From Oscillospiraceae bacterium (lineage in GTDB: Bacteria > Bacillota > Clostridia > Oscillospirales > Ruminococcaceae): DNA of 64,000 nucleotides. Below, piece after piece: positions 44,066 to 53,303 of the stretch. The stretch is taken from NCBI GenBank assembly GCA_017518255.1, contig JAFWVK010000084.1, positions 25,736 through 89,735 on the forward strand, read 5' to 3'. How positions within the stretch are numbered: position 1 is the stretch's first letter; every line of letters starts with the position of its first letter. The notes beneath the pieces are model-generated. The model saw only the letters and a program-made list of their open reading frames with translations. It did no database searches and was not told the origin of the DNA. The position numbers and the translations under genes are program-made.

Positions 44066-44917
44066 ATGAAAGTAGCTTCACTGTTCCCTGAAAAACATGT
44101 GCTTTCTTTTGAGGTGTTTCCGCCGAAGCCGGATGTTCCGATCTCAAAAATCTATGAAACACTGGACGCACTGAAATCGCTGCATCCTGATTTTATCAGT
44201 GTGACTTACGGGGCAGGCGGTTCTGTTCCGGGCGCTTCCACCGCGGAAATCTGTGCATATATTCAGGATCAGCTTCAAATTCCTGCAATTGCGCATCTTC
44301 CCTGTATCAATGAATCCAAAGAAAGCGTTCTGGAAAAAATGCGGGATTTTCGCGCACGCGGAATTGAAAATATTCTGGCGCTCCGCGGAGACCGGAATCC
44401 TTCGGTTCAGCCGAAAAATGATTTTTCCTTCGCTTCCGATCTGATCCGGTTTATTAAGCAGAACGGTGATTTTGATATTGCTGCTGCCTGTTATCCGGAG
44501 GGACATCCGGAAGCACCGGACTTGGATACGGATATTCTTCACCTGAAAGAGAAAACGGATGCCGGTGCAACACATCTGATTACGCAGCTTTTTTATTCCA
44601 ACAAGGATTTTTATACATTCCGGGAAAAGATTGCGGCAGCAGGTGTTTCTGTGCCGGTCGAAGCGGGGATAATGCCCGTAACTTCAAAAAAATCCATTGA
44701 ACGGATGGTATCTCTATGCGGCGCCAGTATTCCGAAACGCCTTGCAAAGCTGATGGCGCGTTATTCCGATGATCCGGCATCATTAAAAGCTGCCGGACTG
44801 GAATATGCAATCGAACAGATACTTGATCTTCGCGAACAGGGAGCAGACGGGATTCATCTTTATACGATGAATAATCCGGACGTTGCAAGATATATCACAG
44901 AGGCAATTGCGGAATGA
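44066..44917 (+). CDS. metF: Methylenetetrahydrofolate reductase
   Basis: A 283-residue flavoprotein that reduces 5,10-methylene- to 5-methyl-tetrahydrofolate, the methyl donor for MetH. FEVFPPK at the start holds the conserved Glu, and SVTYGAGGS, LALRGD and TQLFYSN follow as in the family. Its stop overlaps the next gene (ATGA), so the three methionine genes are translationally coupled. Confidence 0.95.
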   Translation: MKVASLFPEKHVLSFEVFPPKPDVPISKIYETLDALKSLHPDFISVTYGAGGSVPGASTAEICAYIQDQLQIPAIAHLPCINESKESVLEKMRDFRARGIENILALRGDRNPSVQPKNDFSFASDLIRFIKQNGDFDIAAACYPEGHPEAPDLDTDILHLKEKTDAGATHLITQLFYSNKDFYTFREKIAAAGVSVPVEAGIMPVTSKKSIERMVSLCGASIPKRLAKLMARYSDDPASLKAAGLEYAIEQILDLREQGADGIHLYTMNNPDVARYITEAIAE

Positions 44918-45597
44918 AGCCTTCCGATCTGAACAGAGCCGAAATTCTCAGTTATCTGCGCACGCCGGAGTTGGATGCAGAACTTGACGGAAAGCTAACC
45001 GTCTGCATCGAAGAACTTTGCCGCGCAGCCGTTCCGCGAACTGTCTGGCGTCTTCTTCCGGTTCAGCATTCGCCGGAAGGAGTCCGTTTGGGCGGACTTC
45101 TGCTCGGCGGAAAAGACATTGCGCTGCATCTGGAAGGATGCAGGCAGGCTGTGCTTTTTGCTGCAACTCTTTCTTCACCGGTTGATGCCCTGATTCGGCG
45201 TGCCGAAGTTTCGGATATGACAAAAGCAGTCATGCTGGATGCAGTTGCCGGTGCTGCGATTGAATCTGTGTGCAGTCAGCTAGAACTGTTTCTGCACCGT
45301 GAACTCGGCGCAAAATATTATACTGAGCGATTCAGCGCTGGGTACGGTGATTTTCCGCTCAGTCAGCAGGCAGATCTGATTGCATTGCTTGATGCTTCTC
45401 GCAAAATCGGTCTGACTGTTACGCAGCATCAGACACTTGTACCGATGAAATCCGTCACGGCGGTGTTCGGGTTATCCGATCGTCCGGTAAATGATGCACG
45501 CAGATACTGCTGCGGGAAAAGCTGCACTGAATGCCCGAACAGAGACGGATGTCTTTTTGCCGGAGCGAAAGCAGCAGAAAAGGAGAGAATACAGTGA
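44914..45597 (+). CDS. Free-standing MetH reactivation domain protein
   Basis: A 227-residue protein that corresponds to the C-terminal activation domain of cobalamin-dependent methionine synthase, which restores oxidised cobalamin using SAM and an electron donor. RFSAGYGDFPLSQQ is the SAM-binding signature, and HQTLVPMKSVTAVFGLS follows. The C-terminus adds a Cys cluster, CCGKSCTECPNRDGC, which could bind a metal or an iron-sulfur cluster and deliver electrons; that is inference. It sits between metF and a metH that lacks this domain, overlapping both. Confidence 0.9.
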   Translation: MKPSDLNRAEILSYLRTPELDAELDGKLTVCIEELCRAAVPRTVWRLLPVQHSPEGVRLGGLLLGGKDIALHLEGCRQAVLFAATLSSPVDALIRRAEVSDMTKAVMLDAVAGAAIESVCSQLELFLHRELGAKYYTERFSAGYGDFPLSQQADLIALLDASRKIGLTVTQHQTLVPMKSVTAVFGLSDRPVNDARRYCCGKSCTECPNRDGCLFAGAKAAEKERIQ

Positions 45598-47957
45598 AAT
45601 TTCTCAATCTACTGAAATCGGATGCATATGTATTTCTGGACGGCGGAATGGGGACAATGCTGCATCTTCAACCCGGAGAGCTGCCTGAGCGTCTGAATCT
45701 GACCGAGCCGGAGCGGGTTGTAGCTGTTCACCGTGCCTATGCCGAAGCTGGTTCTCAGGTTGTATATGCGAATACATTCGGCGCGAATCCGCTGAAGCTG
45801 GAGGGAACCGGAATTGATACTGCGGAATCTGTTTGTGCAGCAGTCCGTCTTGCGAAAGCTGCTGTGCCGGAGAATGTCTGCGTCGCCCTCGATCTCGGAC
45901 CGACCGGTCAGCTCCTTCAGCCTGCCGGTTCTCTGACATTTGATGCAGCCTATGAAGCATACAAAACGGTTTGTATTGCAGGCGCAGAAGCCGGAGCCGA
46001 TCTGGTTGTCATCGAAACGATGAGTGACCTTCTTGAAACCAAAGCTGCACTGCTTGCTTCGAAAGAGAATACAAATCTTCCGGTTATTGTGACCATGACA
46101 TTCACCGAAACCGGAAGAACCTTTACCGGATGCCCGATTTCTGCAATGGCAATTACACTGGAAGCACTCGGAGCCGCGGCAATCGGTATTAACTGTTCAC
46201 TGGGTCCGGCTGAGATTCTGCCGCTGATTCGCGAGCTTTCCAAATGGACAAGATTACCGCTGATTGCGAAGGCAAATGCCGGTCTTCCGGATCCTGTTAC
46301 AGGGGCTTATTCGGTGACACCTGCTGATTTTGCTGCACTGATGCCGGAATTTGCAAAAGCAGGGGTTCGGATATTCGGAGGATGCTGCGGAACAACACCT
46401 GCATTTATTACGGAAATCCGCAGAGTTATGCAGGATGTCAAACCGGCAGAACTGACAGCGCATGTTCCTGCGGCTGTCTGTTCCGGAATCCGGACGGTTG
46501 TGCTTGATATGCCGCGTGTGATCGGAGAACGAATCAATCCGACCGGTAAAAAGCGGATGAAACAGGCTCTCCTCGATCAGGATTACGATTATCTCCGCGG
46601 AGAGGCAATTGCTCAGACCGATGCGGATGCTGATATTCTGGATGTCAATGTCGGTACGCCGGGAATAGATGAGGCATCTGTTCTGCCGCAGGCTGTCCGT
46701 GCAGTCATGGAGGTGACTGATCTTCCGCTTCAGCTTGATTCCTCCGATCCGAAGGCGCTGGAGGCAGCACTGCGGATTTATCCGGGAAAACCGATTGTCA
46801 ATTCGGTAAATGGAAAGGCTTCCTCTCTGGCTGAGATTCTTCCGCTTGTAAAGCATTACGGTGCCTGTGTGGTTGGTCTGACGCTGGATGAGCAGGGAAT
46901 TCCCGAATCAGCTGATGATCGCTTTACAATCGGCAAAAAAATACTTGAACATGCAGCGGCACTCGGTATACCGAAGCAGGATGTTTTTTTGGATTGCCTG
47001 ACATTGACCGCATCAACCGGCGGCGACGGTCCTGTCCAGACGCTTCATGCGGTCAGGAGAGTACGTGAAGAGCTCGGACTTCATACAGTTCTCGGTGTCT
47101 CCAATATCAGCTTTGGATTGCCGAACCGTCCGCTGATTAACCGCAGCTTCCTGTGTATGGCGATGCAGAACGGACTGACACTTCCGATTCTGAATCCTAT
47201 GGCAGAGGGCATGATGGATACAGTTCGTGCGTTCCGTATGCTGGCGGGATTTGACGCGAACTGCGAAGCCTTTATCTCGGCTTATCAGAATGTTCAGAAT
47301 CAGATGTCTGCTCCGGCAGTACCGTCTGCACCCTCTGAACTGACACTGGAACAGGCGGTCATCCGCGGTCTGCGTCAGGATGCAGCAAGGCTGACGGAAG
47401 CGGCACTTGCATCACAGAACCCGCTTGATATTGTCAATCAGCAGTTGATTCCTGCTCTTGATGTTGTCGGAGCGGATTATGAAAAAGGGATTGTTTTTCT
47501 TCCACAGCTCATTCAGGCTGCGACGGCTGCACAAAGCGCGTTCGGTGTATTGAAAGCTCATCTGTCCGATCAGGGCAATCAGGGCGGAAAGGGTAAAATC
47601 GTGCTGGCTACGGTTCAGGGCGATGTTCACGATATCGGGAAAAATATTGTCAAACTGCTTCTTGAAAACTACGGTTTTGATGTGATTGATCTTGGAAAGG
47701 ATGTCCCGCCGCAGAAAATCGTCGATACGGCAATTGCACAGCAGGTTTCTCTAGTTGGTCTGAGTGCTCTGATGACCACAACGGTCGGCGCTATGGAGGA
47801 GACTATCCGTCTGCTTCATGAACAGTATCCTTCCTGCAAGTGTGTCGTCGGCGGTGCGGTCCTGACTGCGGACTATGCCGAGCAGATCGGGGCTGACTGC
47901 TATGCAAAGGACGCAAAAGCATCCGTAGATTATGCAAGAACAGTATATGGAGAGTGA
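45594..47957 (+). CDS. metH: Cobalamin-dependent methionine synthase, short form
   Basis: A 787-residue enzyme that methylates homocysteine with methyl-tetrahydrofolate. In order: homocysteine-binding barrel (about 1-290, zinc Cys in GINCS and GGCCGTTP), pterin-binding domain (about 310-570, starting VIGERINPTGKK), cobalamin cap (about 600-660) and cobalamin domain with DVHDIGKNIV, His679 being the cobalt ligand. The fourth domain of the 1200-residue E. coli protein is missing and is supplied by the previous gene. The start is GTG 45594, eight nt after AAGGAG. Confidence 0.95.
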   Translation: MKFLNLLKSDAYVFLDGGMGTMLHLQPGELPERLNLTEPERVVAVHRAYAEAGSQVVYANTFGANPLKLEGTGIDTAESVCAAVRLAKAAVPENVCVALDLGPTGQLLQPAGSLTFDAAYEAYKTVCIAGAEAGADLVVIETMSDLLETKAALLASKENTNLPVIVTMTFTETGRTFTGCPISAMAITLEALGAAAIGINCSLGPAEILPLIRELSKWTRLPLIAKANAGLPDPVTGAYSVTPADFAALMPEFAKAGVRIFGGCCGTTPAFITEIRRVMQDVKPAELTAHVPAAVCSGIRTVVLDMPRVIGERINPTGKKRMKQALLDQDYDYLRGEAIAQTDADADILDVNVGTPGIDEASVLPQAVRAVMEVTDLPLQLDSSDPKALEAALRIYPGKPIVNSVNGKASSLAEILPLVKHYGACVVGLTLDEQGIPESADDRFTIGKKILEHAAALGIPKQDVFLDCLTLTASTGGDGPVQTLHAVRRVREELGLHTVLGVSNISFGLPNRPLINRSFLCMAMQNGLTLPILNPMAEGMMDTVRAFRMLAGFDANCEAFISAYQNVQNQMSAPAVPSAPSELTLEQAVIRGLRQDAARLTEAALASQNPLDIVNQQLIPALDVVGADYEKGIVFLPQLIQAATAAQSAFGVLKAHLSDQGNQGGKGKIVLATVQGDVHDIGKNIVKLLLENYGFDVIDLGKDVPPQKIVDTAIAQQVSLVGLSALMTTTVGAMEETIRLLHEQYPSCKCVVGGAVLTADYAEQIGADCYAKDAKASVDYARTVYGE

Positions 47958-47962
47958 ATAAC

Positions 47963-48427
47963 ATGCGCGCATTGATTCAGCGTGTCAGTCATGCATCCGT
48001 CATTTCTGACGGTGTGCCGACCGGAAAAATTGAGCGTGGATTTCTGGTTTTACTCGGCGTGACCGAAAATGACACGGAGCAGGAGGTTCAGCTCCTGACC
48101 GATAAGCTCTTAAAACTCAGGATTTTTCCGGACGAAGCCGGAAAAACCAATTGCAGCTTGCAGGATGTCGGCGGTTCTTTACTTGTAATATCTCAATTTA
48201 CGCTCTGTGCAGACTGCCGGAAGGGGACCAGACCCAGTTTTTCACATGCAGCAAAACCGGAGGAAGCAAACAGGCTTTACGAGCTTTTTCTTGCGAAATG
48301 CCGTGAGGTCATTCCGCATACGGACAGCGGCGTATTCGGTGCACATATGGATGTATCTCTCTGTAATGACGGGCCTTTTACCATCTGGCTGGATACAGAC
48401 GATCTGAAACAACCCCGGAACCGCTGA
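47963..48427 (+). CDS. dtd: D-aminoacyl-tRNA deacylase
   Basis: A 154-residue editing enzyme that frees tRNA from D-amino acids (and glycine from tRNA-Ala). MRALIQRVSHASV, SQFTLCADCRKGTRPSF and the GPFTIWLD variant of the GPVT motif identify it. ATG 47963 is used; a GTG three codons earlier overlaps the metH stop. Ends with a terminator. Confidence 0.94.
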   Translation: MRALIQRVSHASVISDGVPTGKIERGFLVLLGVTENDTEQEVQLLTDKLLKLRIFPDEAGKTNCSLQDVGGSLLVISQFTLCADCRKGTRPSFSHAAKPEEANRLYELFLAKCREVIPHTDSGVFGAHMDVSLCNDGPFTIWLDTDDLKQPRNR

Positions 48428-48436
48428 TTTCAAATA

Positions 48437-48466
48437 ACTGCTGAATCTTTCGGATTCGGCAGTTTT
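48437..48466 (+). terminator. Hairpin terminator after dtd
   Basis: An 11-bp stem with one G-T pair (48437-48447 with 48453-48463), 5-nt loop, then TTTT. Confidence 0.85.
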
Positions 48467-48497
48467 CTGGTGTTGGGCTATTTCACTAATATTTCAC

Positions 48498-48526
48498 TTG
48501 ACAATTTGGCGGATATGCTGTATAAT
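48498..48526 (+). promoter_or_regulatory. Consensus sigma-A promoter of the MarR-ABC operon
   Basis: -35 TTGACA (48498-48503), 17-bp spacer, -10 TATAAT (48521-48526). Just upstream, TTTCAC occurs twice (48481-48486, 48492-48497), a possible part of an operator for the MarR protein encoded downstream. Confidence 0.9.
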
Positions 48527-48568
48527 GTTTCTTGGTGAACAATCTGCCAAACCGATCGTGAAAGGACG

Positions 48569-49015
48569 GTGATTCATACGGGTAAACAGACAATCCTTGC
48601 TCTGCATCATCTGAACCGGGCAGTCAAACACAGGATTGAATCATCAGAAATCAAGCAGGATATTGACCATCTGACCGGCACTTACGGCTGGGTTATGGTA
48701 TATCTCTCCGAGCATGAAGGAGAGGACGTTTATCAGCGTGTTCTTGAAAAAGAGTTCGGAATCTGCCGATCCGGCGTCTCAAAGATTGTTGCCGACCTTG
48801 AAAAGAAGCAGCTGATTGAACGATCCAAAGTAGCCTGCGATGACAGACTGAAAAAAATCGTTCTGACAGAGCGCGGAAAAGCTCTGACGCAGCGGATTCG
48901 TGAAGATCAGGAGCGGCTTGAGACAGCGCTGACAAGAGGCTTTTCTCAGGAAGAGCTGAATACTGTACAGCAGTTCCTGAATCGAATGCAGAATAATATT
49001 ACAACGGAAAACTGA
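48569..49015 (+). CDS. MarR family transcriptional regulator
   Basis: A 148-residue winged-helix protein (about 40-110: FGICRSGVSKIVADLEKKQLIERSKVACDDRLKKIVLTERGKAL) with helical ends for dimerisation. It heads an operon with two ABC exporter subunits, so it probably represses the pump until a ligand binds. The start is unclear: GTG 48569 lies inside the extended ribosome site AAAGGACGGTGATT, too close for normal use; a rare start such as ATT 48572 or ACG 48578 would give a few residues less. No ATG is available near the N-terminus. Confidence 0.85.
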   Translation: MIHTGKQTILALHHLNRAVKHRIESSEIKQDIDHLTGTYGWVMVYLSEHEGEDVYQRVLEKEFGICRSGVSKIVADLEKKQLIERSKVACDDRLKKIVLTERGKALTQRIREDQERLETALTRGFSQEELNTVQQFLNRMQNNITTEN

Positions 49016-49032
49016 GAGGAGAGACTGCTTAT

Positions 49033-50772
49033 ATGATAAAAACAATCACCAGATGCCTGCGGGAATACAAGCTGCCGACTGTTATTACCATTCTGTTCAT
49101 GACCGGAGAAGTGATAATTGAGGCGTTTATTCCCTATTTGACAGCTGATCTGGTCAACAATGTCAAGAACGGCGTTGAGATGTCCTATATTTTGAAAATC
49201 GGACTGATTCTGTTCGTTCTGACTTTGATTTCGCTTTCATGCGGTGGCGGGGCAGGCTTTACGTCTGCGAAGGCATCTGCGGGTTTTGCAAAGAATGTCC
49301 GTCATGATTTGTTTGAGAAAGTTCAGAGTTTTTCGTTCAGCAATATTGATAAATTCTCAACATCCTCGCTTGTAACCAGACTGACGACGGATATTTCCAA
49401 TGTGCAGATGGCGTTTATGATGATGATCCGGATTGCGGTTCGCGCGCCTCTGATGCTGGTTTTCAGCATCACAATGGCGTTTATTATGGGCGGTATGCTT
49501 GCTGCGACCTTTGTCATTGTGGTTCCGTTTATGCTGTTCGGTCTGATTCTGATTGCAAAGTTTGCAATGCCGGCTTTCCGGAGAGTCTTCAAAAAGTATG
49601 ACCGTCTGAATGAGTCTATTGAAGAAAATGTACGCGGTATGCGTGTGGTAAAGGGCTTTTCGCGGGAAGAATATGAAAAAAAGAAATTCCACACGGCTGC
49701 GGAGGATATCAGCAAGGACTTTACCAAAGCCGAACGGATTGTCGCACTGAACGGACCGCTGATGCAGATTTGCCTTTATTTTAACATGGCTTTTATCCTG
49801 ATTGTCGGTTCCAGACTGATTATTACCGGAAAAGGGATTGATGTCGGACAGATTTCCGGTATGCTGACTTACGGTTTTCAGATTCTGATTCAGCTGATGA
49901 TGCTCTCTATGATTTATGTCATGCTGACAATGTCTGCTGAATCTGTCAAGCGTATTTCCGAGGTTCTGAATGAGGTTCCCGATATTCACAATCCGGAAAA
50001 TGCCGTGACTGTCATTCCGGACGGTACGGTTGATTTTGAAAATGTTGGCTTTAAGTATTCCAGCAAAGCGCATAAATTTGCGCTTTCGCAAATCAACCTT
50101 CATATTCCTTCCGGCGCAACGGTCGGAATCATCGGCGGAACCGGCTCTTCCAAATCCACGCTGGTTCAGTTGATTGCCCGACTGTACGACGTCACGGAAG
50201 GATGTGTTAAGGTCGGCGGTACAGATGTCCGCTTGTATGATCTCCACAGCCTTCGGGACAGTGTTGCAATGGTTTTGCAGAAAAATGTTCTGTTTTCAGG
50301 AACAGTCAAAGAGAATCTTCGCTGGGGAAATCCAAATGCGACGGATGAGGAAATCGTCGAAGCCTGCAAGTTATCACAGGCACATGATTTTGTTACCGCA
50401 TTTCCGGACGGTTACGATACGAGGATTGAACAGGGCGGAACAAATGTCTCCGGCGGACAGAAGCAGCGGCTTTGCATTGCGCGTGCGCTGCTGAAAAAGC
50501 CGAAGGTTTTGATTCTGGATGATTCTACCAGTGCCGTTGATACCAAGACAGATGCATTTATCCGTTCCGGCTTCAAAAAATTCATTCCGGATACGACCAA
50601 GATTATCATAGCACAGAGAGTTGCTTCCGTGCAGGATGCGGATATGATTGTTGTAATGGAAAACGGAAAAATCGAATCAGTCGGGACACATAGTGAACTG
50701 CTGAAAAACAGCACAATTTACCGTGAGGTCTATGAACAGCAGACGAACGGAGGTGAGAACGGTGCCGCGTAA
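49033..50772 (+). CDS. ABC exporter half-transporter, degenerate-site subunit
   Basis: A 579-residue protein with a six-helix exporter domain (about 1-310) and an ATPase domain (about 330-570). Walker A is GGTGSSKST (368-376), signature VSGGQ is intact, and Walker B ends in Asp497 in place of the catalytic Glu (LILDDSTSAVD). This is the pattern of the subunit carrying the inactive site in heterodimeric multidrug exporters such as TM287/288 or BmrCD. The next gene supplies the intact Walker B. Likely efflux of drugs, peptides or lipids. Confidence 0.93.
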   Translation: MIKTITRCLREYKLPTVITILFMTGEVIIEAFIPYLTADLVNNVKNGVEMSYILKIGLILFVLTLISLSCGGGAGFTSAKASAGFAKNVRHDLFEKVQSFSFSNIDKFSTSSLVTRLTTDISNVQMAFMMMIRIAVRAPLMLVFSITMAFIMGGMLAATFVIVVPFMLFGLILIAKFAMPAFRRVFKKYDRLNESIEENVRGMRVVKGFSREEYEKKKFHTAAEDISKDFTKAERIVALNGPLMQICLYFNMAFILIVGSRLIITGKGIDVGQISGMLTYGFQILIQLMMLSMIYVMLTMSAESVKRISEVLNEVPDIHNPENAVTVIPDGTVDFENVGFKYSSKAHKFALSQINLHIPSGATVGIIGGTGSSKSTLVQLIARLYDVTEGCVKVGGTDVRLYDLHSLRDSVAMVLQKNVLFSGTVKENLRWGNPNATDEEIVEACKLSQAHDFVTAFPDGYDTRIEQGGTNVSGGQKQRLCIARALLKKPKVLILDDSTSAVDTKTDAFIRSGFKKFIPDTTKIIIAQRVASVQDADMIVVMENGKIESVGTHSELLKNSTIYREVYEQQTNGGENGAA

Positions 50773-52687
50773 TAATAAGGTATACGGTCCGCCCGCTTCC
50801 AAAGGAGAGGCATTTCGTTCTCTTTTCCGTGTGCTGAAAATGCTCCGGCAGTTTTATCCGGTTATGCTGCCGGTTACATTGATTTGTATTCTTTTTTCAG
50901 CAGCGGTTTCTTCTATTCCCGCTGTCTTTGTGCAGAAAGTTATCACAGATATCGAAAAATGGAGCGCAACAGGAGACTGGAATGCTGCAAAAGAGTCTAT
51001 TCTGCCGAAAGTCGGTCTCCTGATCGGTCTGTATGTGCTGTCAATTACGGCAATGACGCTCTATCAGCAGCTGATGGCAATTATGACCCACGGATTCCTG
51101 AACAGAATGCGCTGTGCAATGTTCGACGGAATGCAGAATCTTCCGATCAGATTTTTTGATACCAATCAGCACGGCGATATCATGAGCTATTATACGAATG
51201 ATATTGATACGCTTCGTCAGCTGATTTCCCAGTCTGTGCCGACTATGATTCAGGCAGGCTCAATTGTTTTGTTTGTCTTTGCAATCATGATTTATTACAG
51301 CATCTGGCTGACGCTGGTCGTTCTGTTCGGTGTGTTCTTTATGATGATGGTTTCTGCAAAGCTGGGCGGCGGTTCTGCTAAATACTTTGTACGTCAGCAG
51401 AAATCTGTCGGACAGACCGAGGGCTATGTGCAGGAAATCATGAACGGTCAGAAGGTTGTTCAGGTGTTCTGCCATGAAGAGCAGAGCAAAGAAGAATTCA
51501 ACCGGATTAACGAACAACTATTTGAAGACAGTTTCCGCGCAAATGCTTATGCCAATGCACTTGCACCGATTATTCTGAATATCGGTAATATTCTCTATGT
51601 TGTGATTGCGGCAATCGGCGGTGCTATGCTGATCGGACATGTGCCGAACTTTTCACTTTCCGGTATGGCACTCGGTATCAGTATTGTTGTGCCGTTCCTG
51701 AATATGACAAAACAGTTTACGGGTAACCTGAATCAGGTGACCCAGCAGCTTAATGCAATTGTTATGGCTGTTGCCGGTGCGAACCGTATTTTTAAGCTGA
51801 TGGACGAAAAGCCGGAAACGGATGACGGTTATGTCACAATGGTGAATACAACGACTGACGCAGACGGCAATCTGATTGAAACATCGGATCGCACGCATCA
51901 CTGGGCATGGAAGCATCCGCACAGTGCGGACGGCACTGTGACCTATACGCCGCTTCAGGGTGAGGTTACGCTGGACGGTGTGGATTTTGCCTATGAAGAG
52001 GGAAAGCCGGTGCTGCATGATGTTTCTGTATTTGCAAAGCCAGGTCAGAAAATTGCGTTTGTCGGTGCAACGGGTGCCGGAAAAACAACAATCACAAATC
52101 TGATTAACCGGTTCTATGATATTGCGGACGGAAAAATCCGTTATGACGGAATCAACATTAACAAAATCAAAAAGTCTGATCTGCGGAAATCCCTCGGAAT
52201 TGTGCTTCAGGAAACCAACCTGTTTACCGGAACGGTTATGGATAATATCCGTTACGGCAGACTGGACGCAACCGATGAACAATGTATAGATGCAGCGAAG
52301 CTCGCCGGCGCAGATGATTTTATCACAAGACTGCCTGACGGTTACAACACAATGTTGACCGGAAACGGAGCAAATCTCTCACAGGGACAGCGTCAGCTGA
52401 TTGCGATTGCGCGTGCAGCGGTTGCGGATCCGCCTGTCATGATTCTTGATGAAGCGACTTCCTCGATTGATACCAGAACGGAAGCGATTGTGTCTCGCGG
52501 TATGGATGCCCTGATGAAAGGGAGAACTGTTTTTGTCATCGCGCACAGACTGTCTACGGTTCGGAACTCCGATGTTATTATGGTTCTGGATCACGGAAAG
52601 ATCATTGAGCGCGGAAATCATGCGCAGCTGATAGAGAAAAAAGGAACTTATTATCAGCTTTATACCGGAGCATTTGAACTGGATTAA
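50762..52687 (+). CDS. ABC exporter half-transporter, active-site subunit
   Basis: A 641-residue exporter protein with Walker A GATGAGKT (435-442), signature LSQGQ and an intact Walker B (ILDEATS, Glu564). Between the membrane domain and the ATPase domain lies an insert of about 50 residues, rich in His, Thr and Asp (HHWAWKHPHSADGT), seen in related clostridial exporters. The start is GTG 50762, just after GGAGGTGA and within the end of the previous gene, so the two subunits are made in equal amounts. Confidence 0.93.
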   Translation: MPRNNKVYGPPASKGEAFRSLFRVLKMLRQFYPVMLPVTLICILFSAAVSSIPAVFVQKVITDIEKWSATGDWNAAKESILPKVGLLIGLYVLSITAMTLYQQLMAIMTHGFLNRMRCAMFDGMQNLPIRFFDTNQHGDIMSYYTNDIDTLRQLISQSVPTMIQAGSIVLFVFAIMIYYSIWLTLVVLFGVFFMMMVSAKLGGGSAKYFVRQQKSVGQTEGYVQEIMNGQKVVQVFCHEEQSKEEFNRINEQLFEDSFRANAYANALAPIILNIGNILYVVIAAIGGAMLIGHVPNFSLSGMALGISIVVPFLNMTKQFTGNLNQVTQQLNAIVMAVAGANRIFKLMDEKPETDDGYVTMVNTTTDADGNLIETSDRTHHWAWKHPHSADGTVTYTPLQGEVTLDGVDFAYEEGKPVLHDVSVFAKPGQKIAFVGATGAGKTTITNLINRFYDIADGKIRYDGININKIKKSDLRKSLGIVLQETNLFTGTVMDNIRYGRLDATDEQCIDAAKLAGADDFITRLPDGYNTMLTGNGANLSQGQRQLIAIARAAVADPPVMILDEATSSIDTRTEAIVSRGMDALMKGRTVFVIAHRLSTVRNSDVIMVLDHGKIIERGNHAQLIEKKGTYYQLYTGAFELD

Positions 52688-52708
52688 CAAAAACGGAGGA
52701 TTGACAGT

Positions 52709-53248
52709 ATGCTGGAGGCACTCCTGCAATTTATGCTGAAGCTCATGCCGAAACCGGTCAAAAAACTGTGGTACAAATATGAAAGTGTATGGCGATACTG
52801 TTATTACGGTGCATGGACAACGCTGCTCTCTATACTGACAAAGCTGGCAGGTAAACGGATTTTTGAGCTTGCGGGATATTCTGTTCAAGACCAGAAGATT
52901 CCCAATGCGATGAATACGACCATATCATGGCTGATTTGTGCGACATTTGCCTTTATTGTCAATAAGAAATATGTCTTTCACAGCGAAACGCACGAGAAAC
53001 GGGCTGTCTTCCGTGAGATGATGACCTTTTTCGGCGGCCGCGGAGCGACATATTTCATAGAACTTGCCATTATGGAAACCCCGACTGTTTTCGGGTGGAA
53101 TTATACGCTGATGACTGTCCTTTCTCAGTTTATTATTCTTGCACTGAATTATGTAATCAGTAAGCTGTTTGTGTTCAGAAAAAAGGATGATGCAAAAGAG
53201 CAGTCAGACGGAAATCAGCAGCAGATTCAGAATCCGGACAGTAAATAA
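52709..53248 (+). CDS. GtrA-like membrane protein
   Basis: A 179-residue protein with about four membrane helices in the GtrA pattern (RYCYYGAWTTLLSIL, WLICATFAFIVNKKYVF, FILALNYVISKLFVFRKK). GtrA proteins are thought to flip or carry isoprenoid-linked sugars for cell-surface glycans. The N-terminus (1-30) is amphipathic and basic. It is 21 nt after the ABC pair and ends in a terminator; whether it works with the exporter is unknown. Confidence 0.88.
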   Translation: MLEALLQFMLKLMPKPVKKLWYKYESVWRYCYYGAWTTLLSILTKLAGKRIFELAGYSVQDQKIPNAMNTTISWLICATFAFIVNKKYVFHSETHEKRAVFREMMTFFGGRGATYFIELAIMETPTVFGWNYTLMTVLSQFIILALNYVISKLFVFRKKDDAKEQSDGNQQQIQNPDSK

Positions 53249-53253
53249 AAATC

Positions 53254-53291
53254 CCGCCGCAGAGATCGCATTTCTCTGCGGCGGAATTTTT
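53254..53291. terminator. Bidirectional hairpin terminator
   Basis: A 12-bp stem CCGCCGCAGAGA (53254-53265) with TCTCTGCGGCGG (53273-53284), 7-nt loop; T-runs on both strands. It separates convergent gtrA-like and plsC-vanY genes. Confidence 0.92.
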
Positions 53292-53303
53292 GTATTAAAT
53301 GGG

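Noticed and set aside
49357..50247. 296-codon minus-strand frame opposite the ABC exporter gene
   Set aside because: Antisense shadow with low-complexity His/Asn/Arg content and no start signals.
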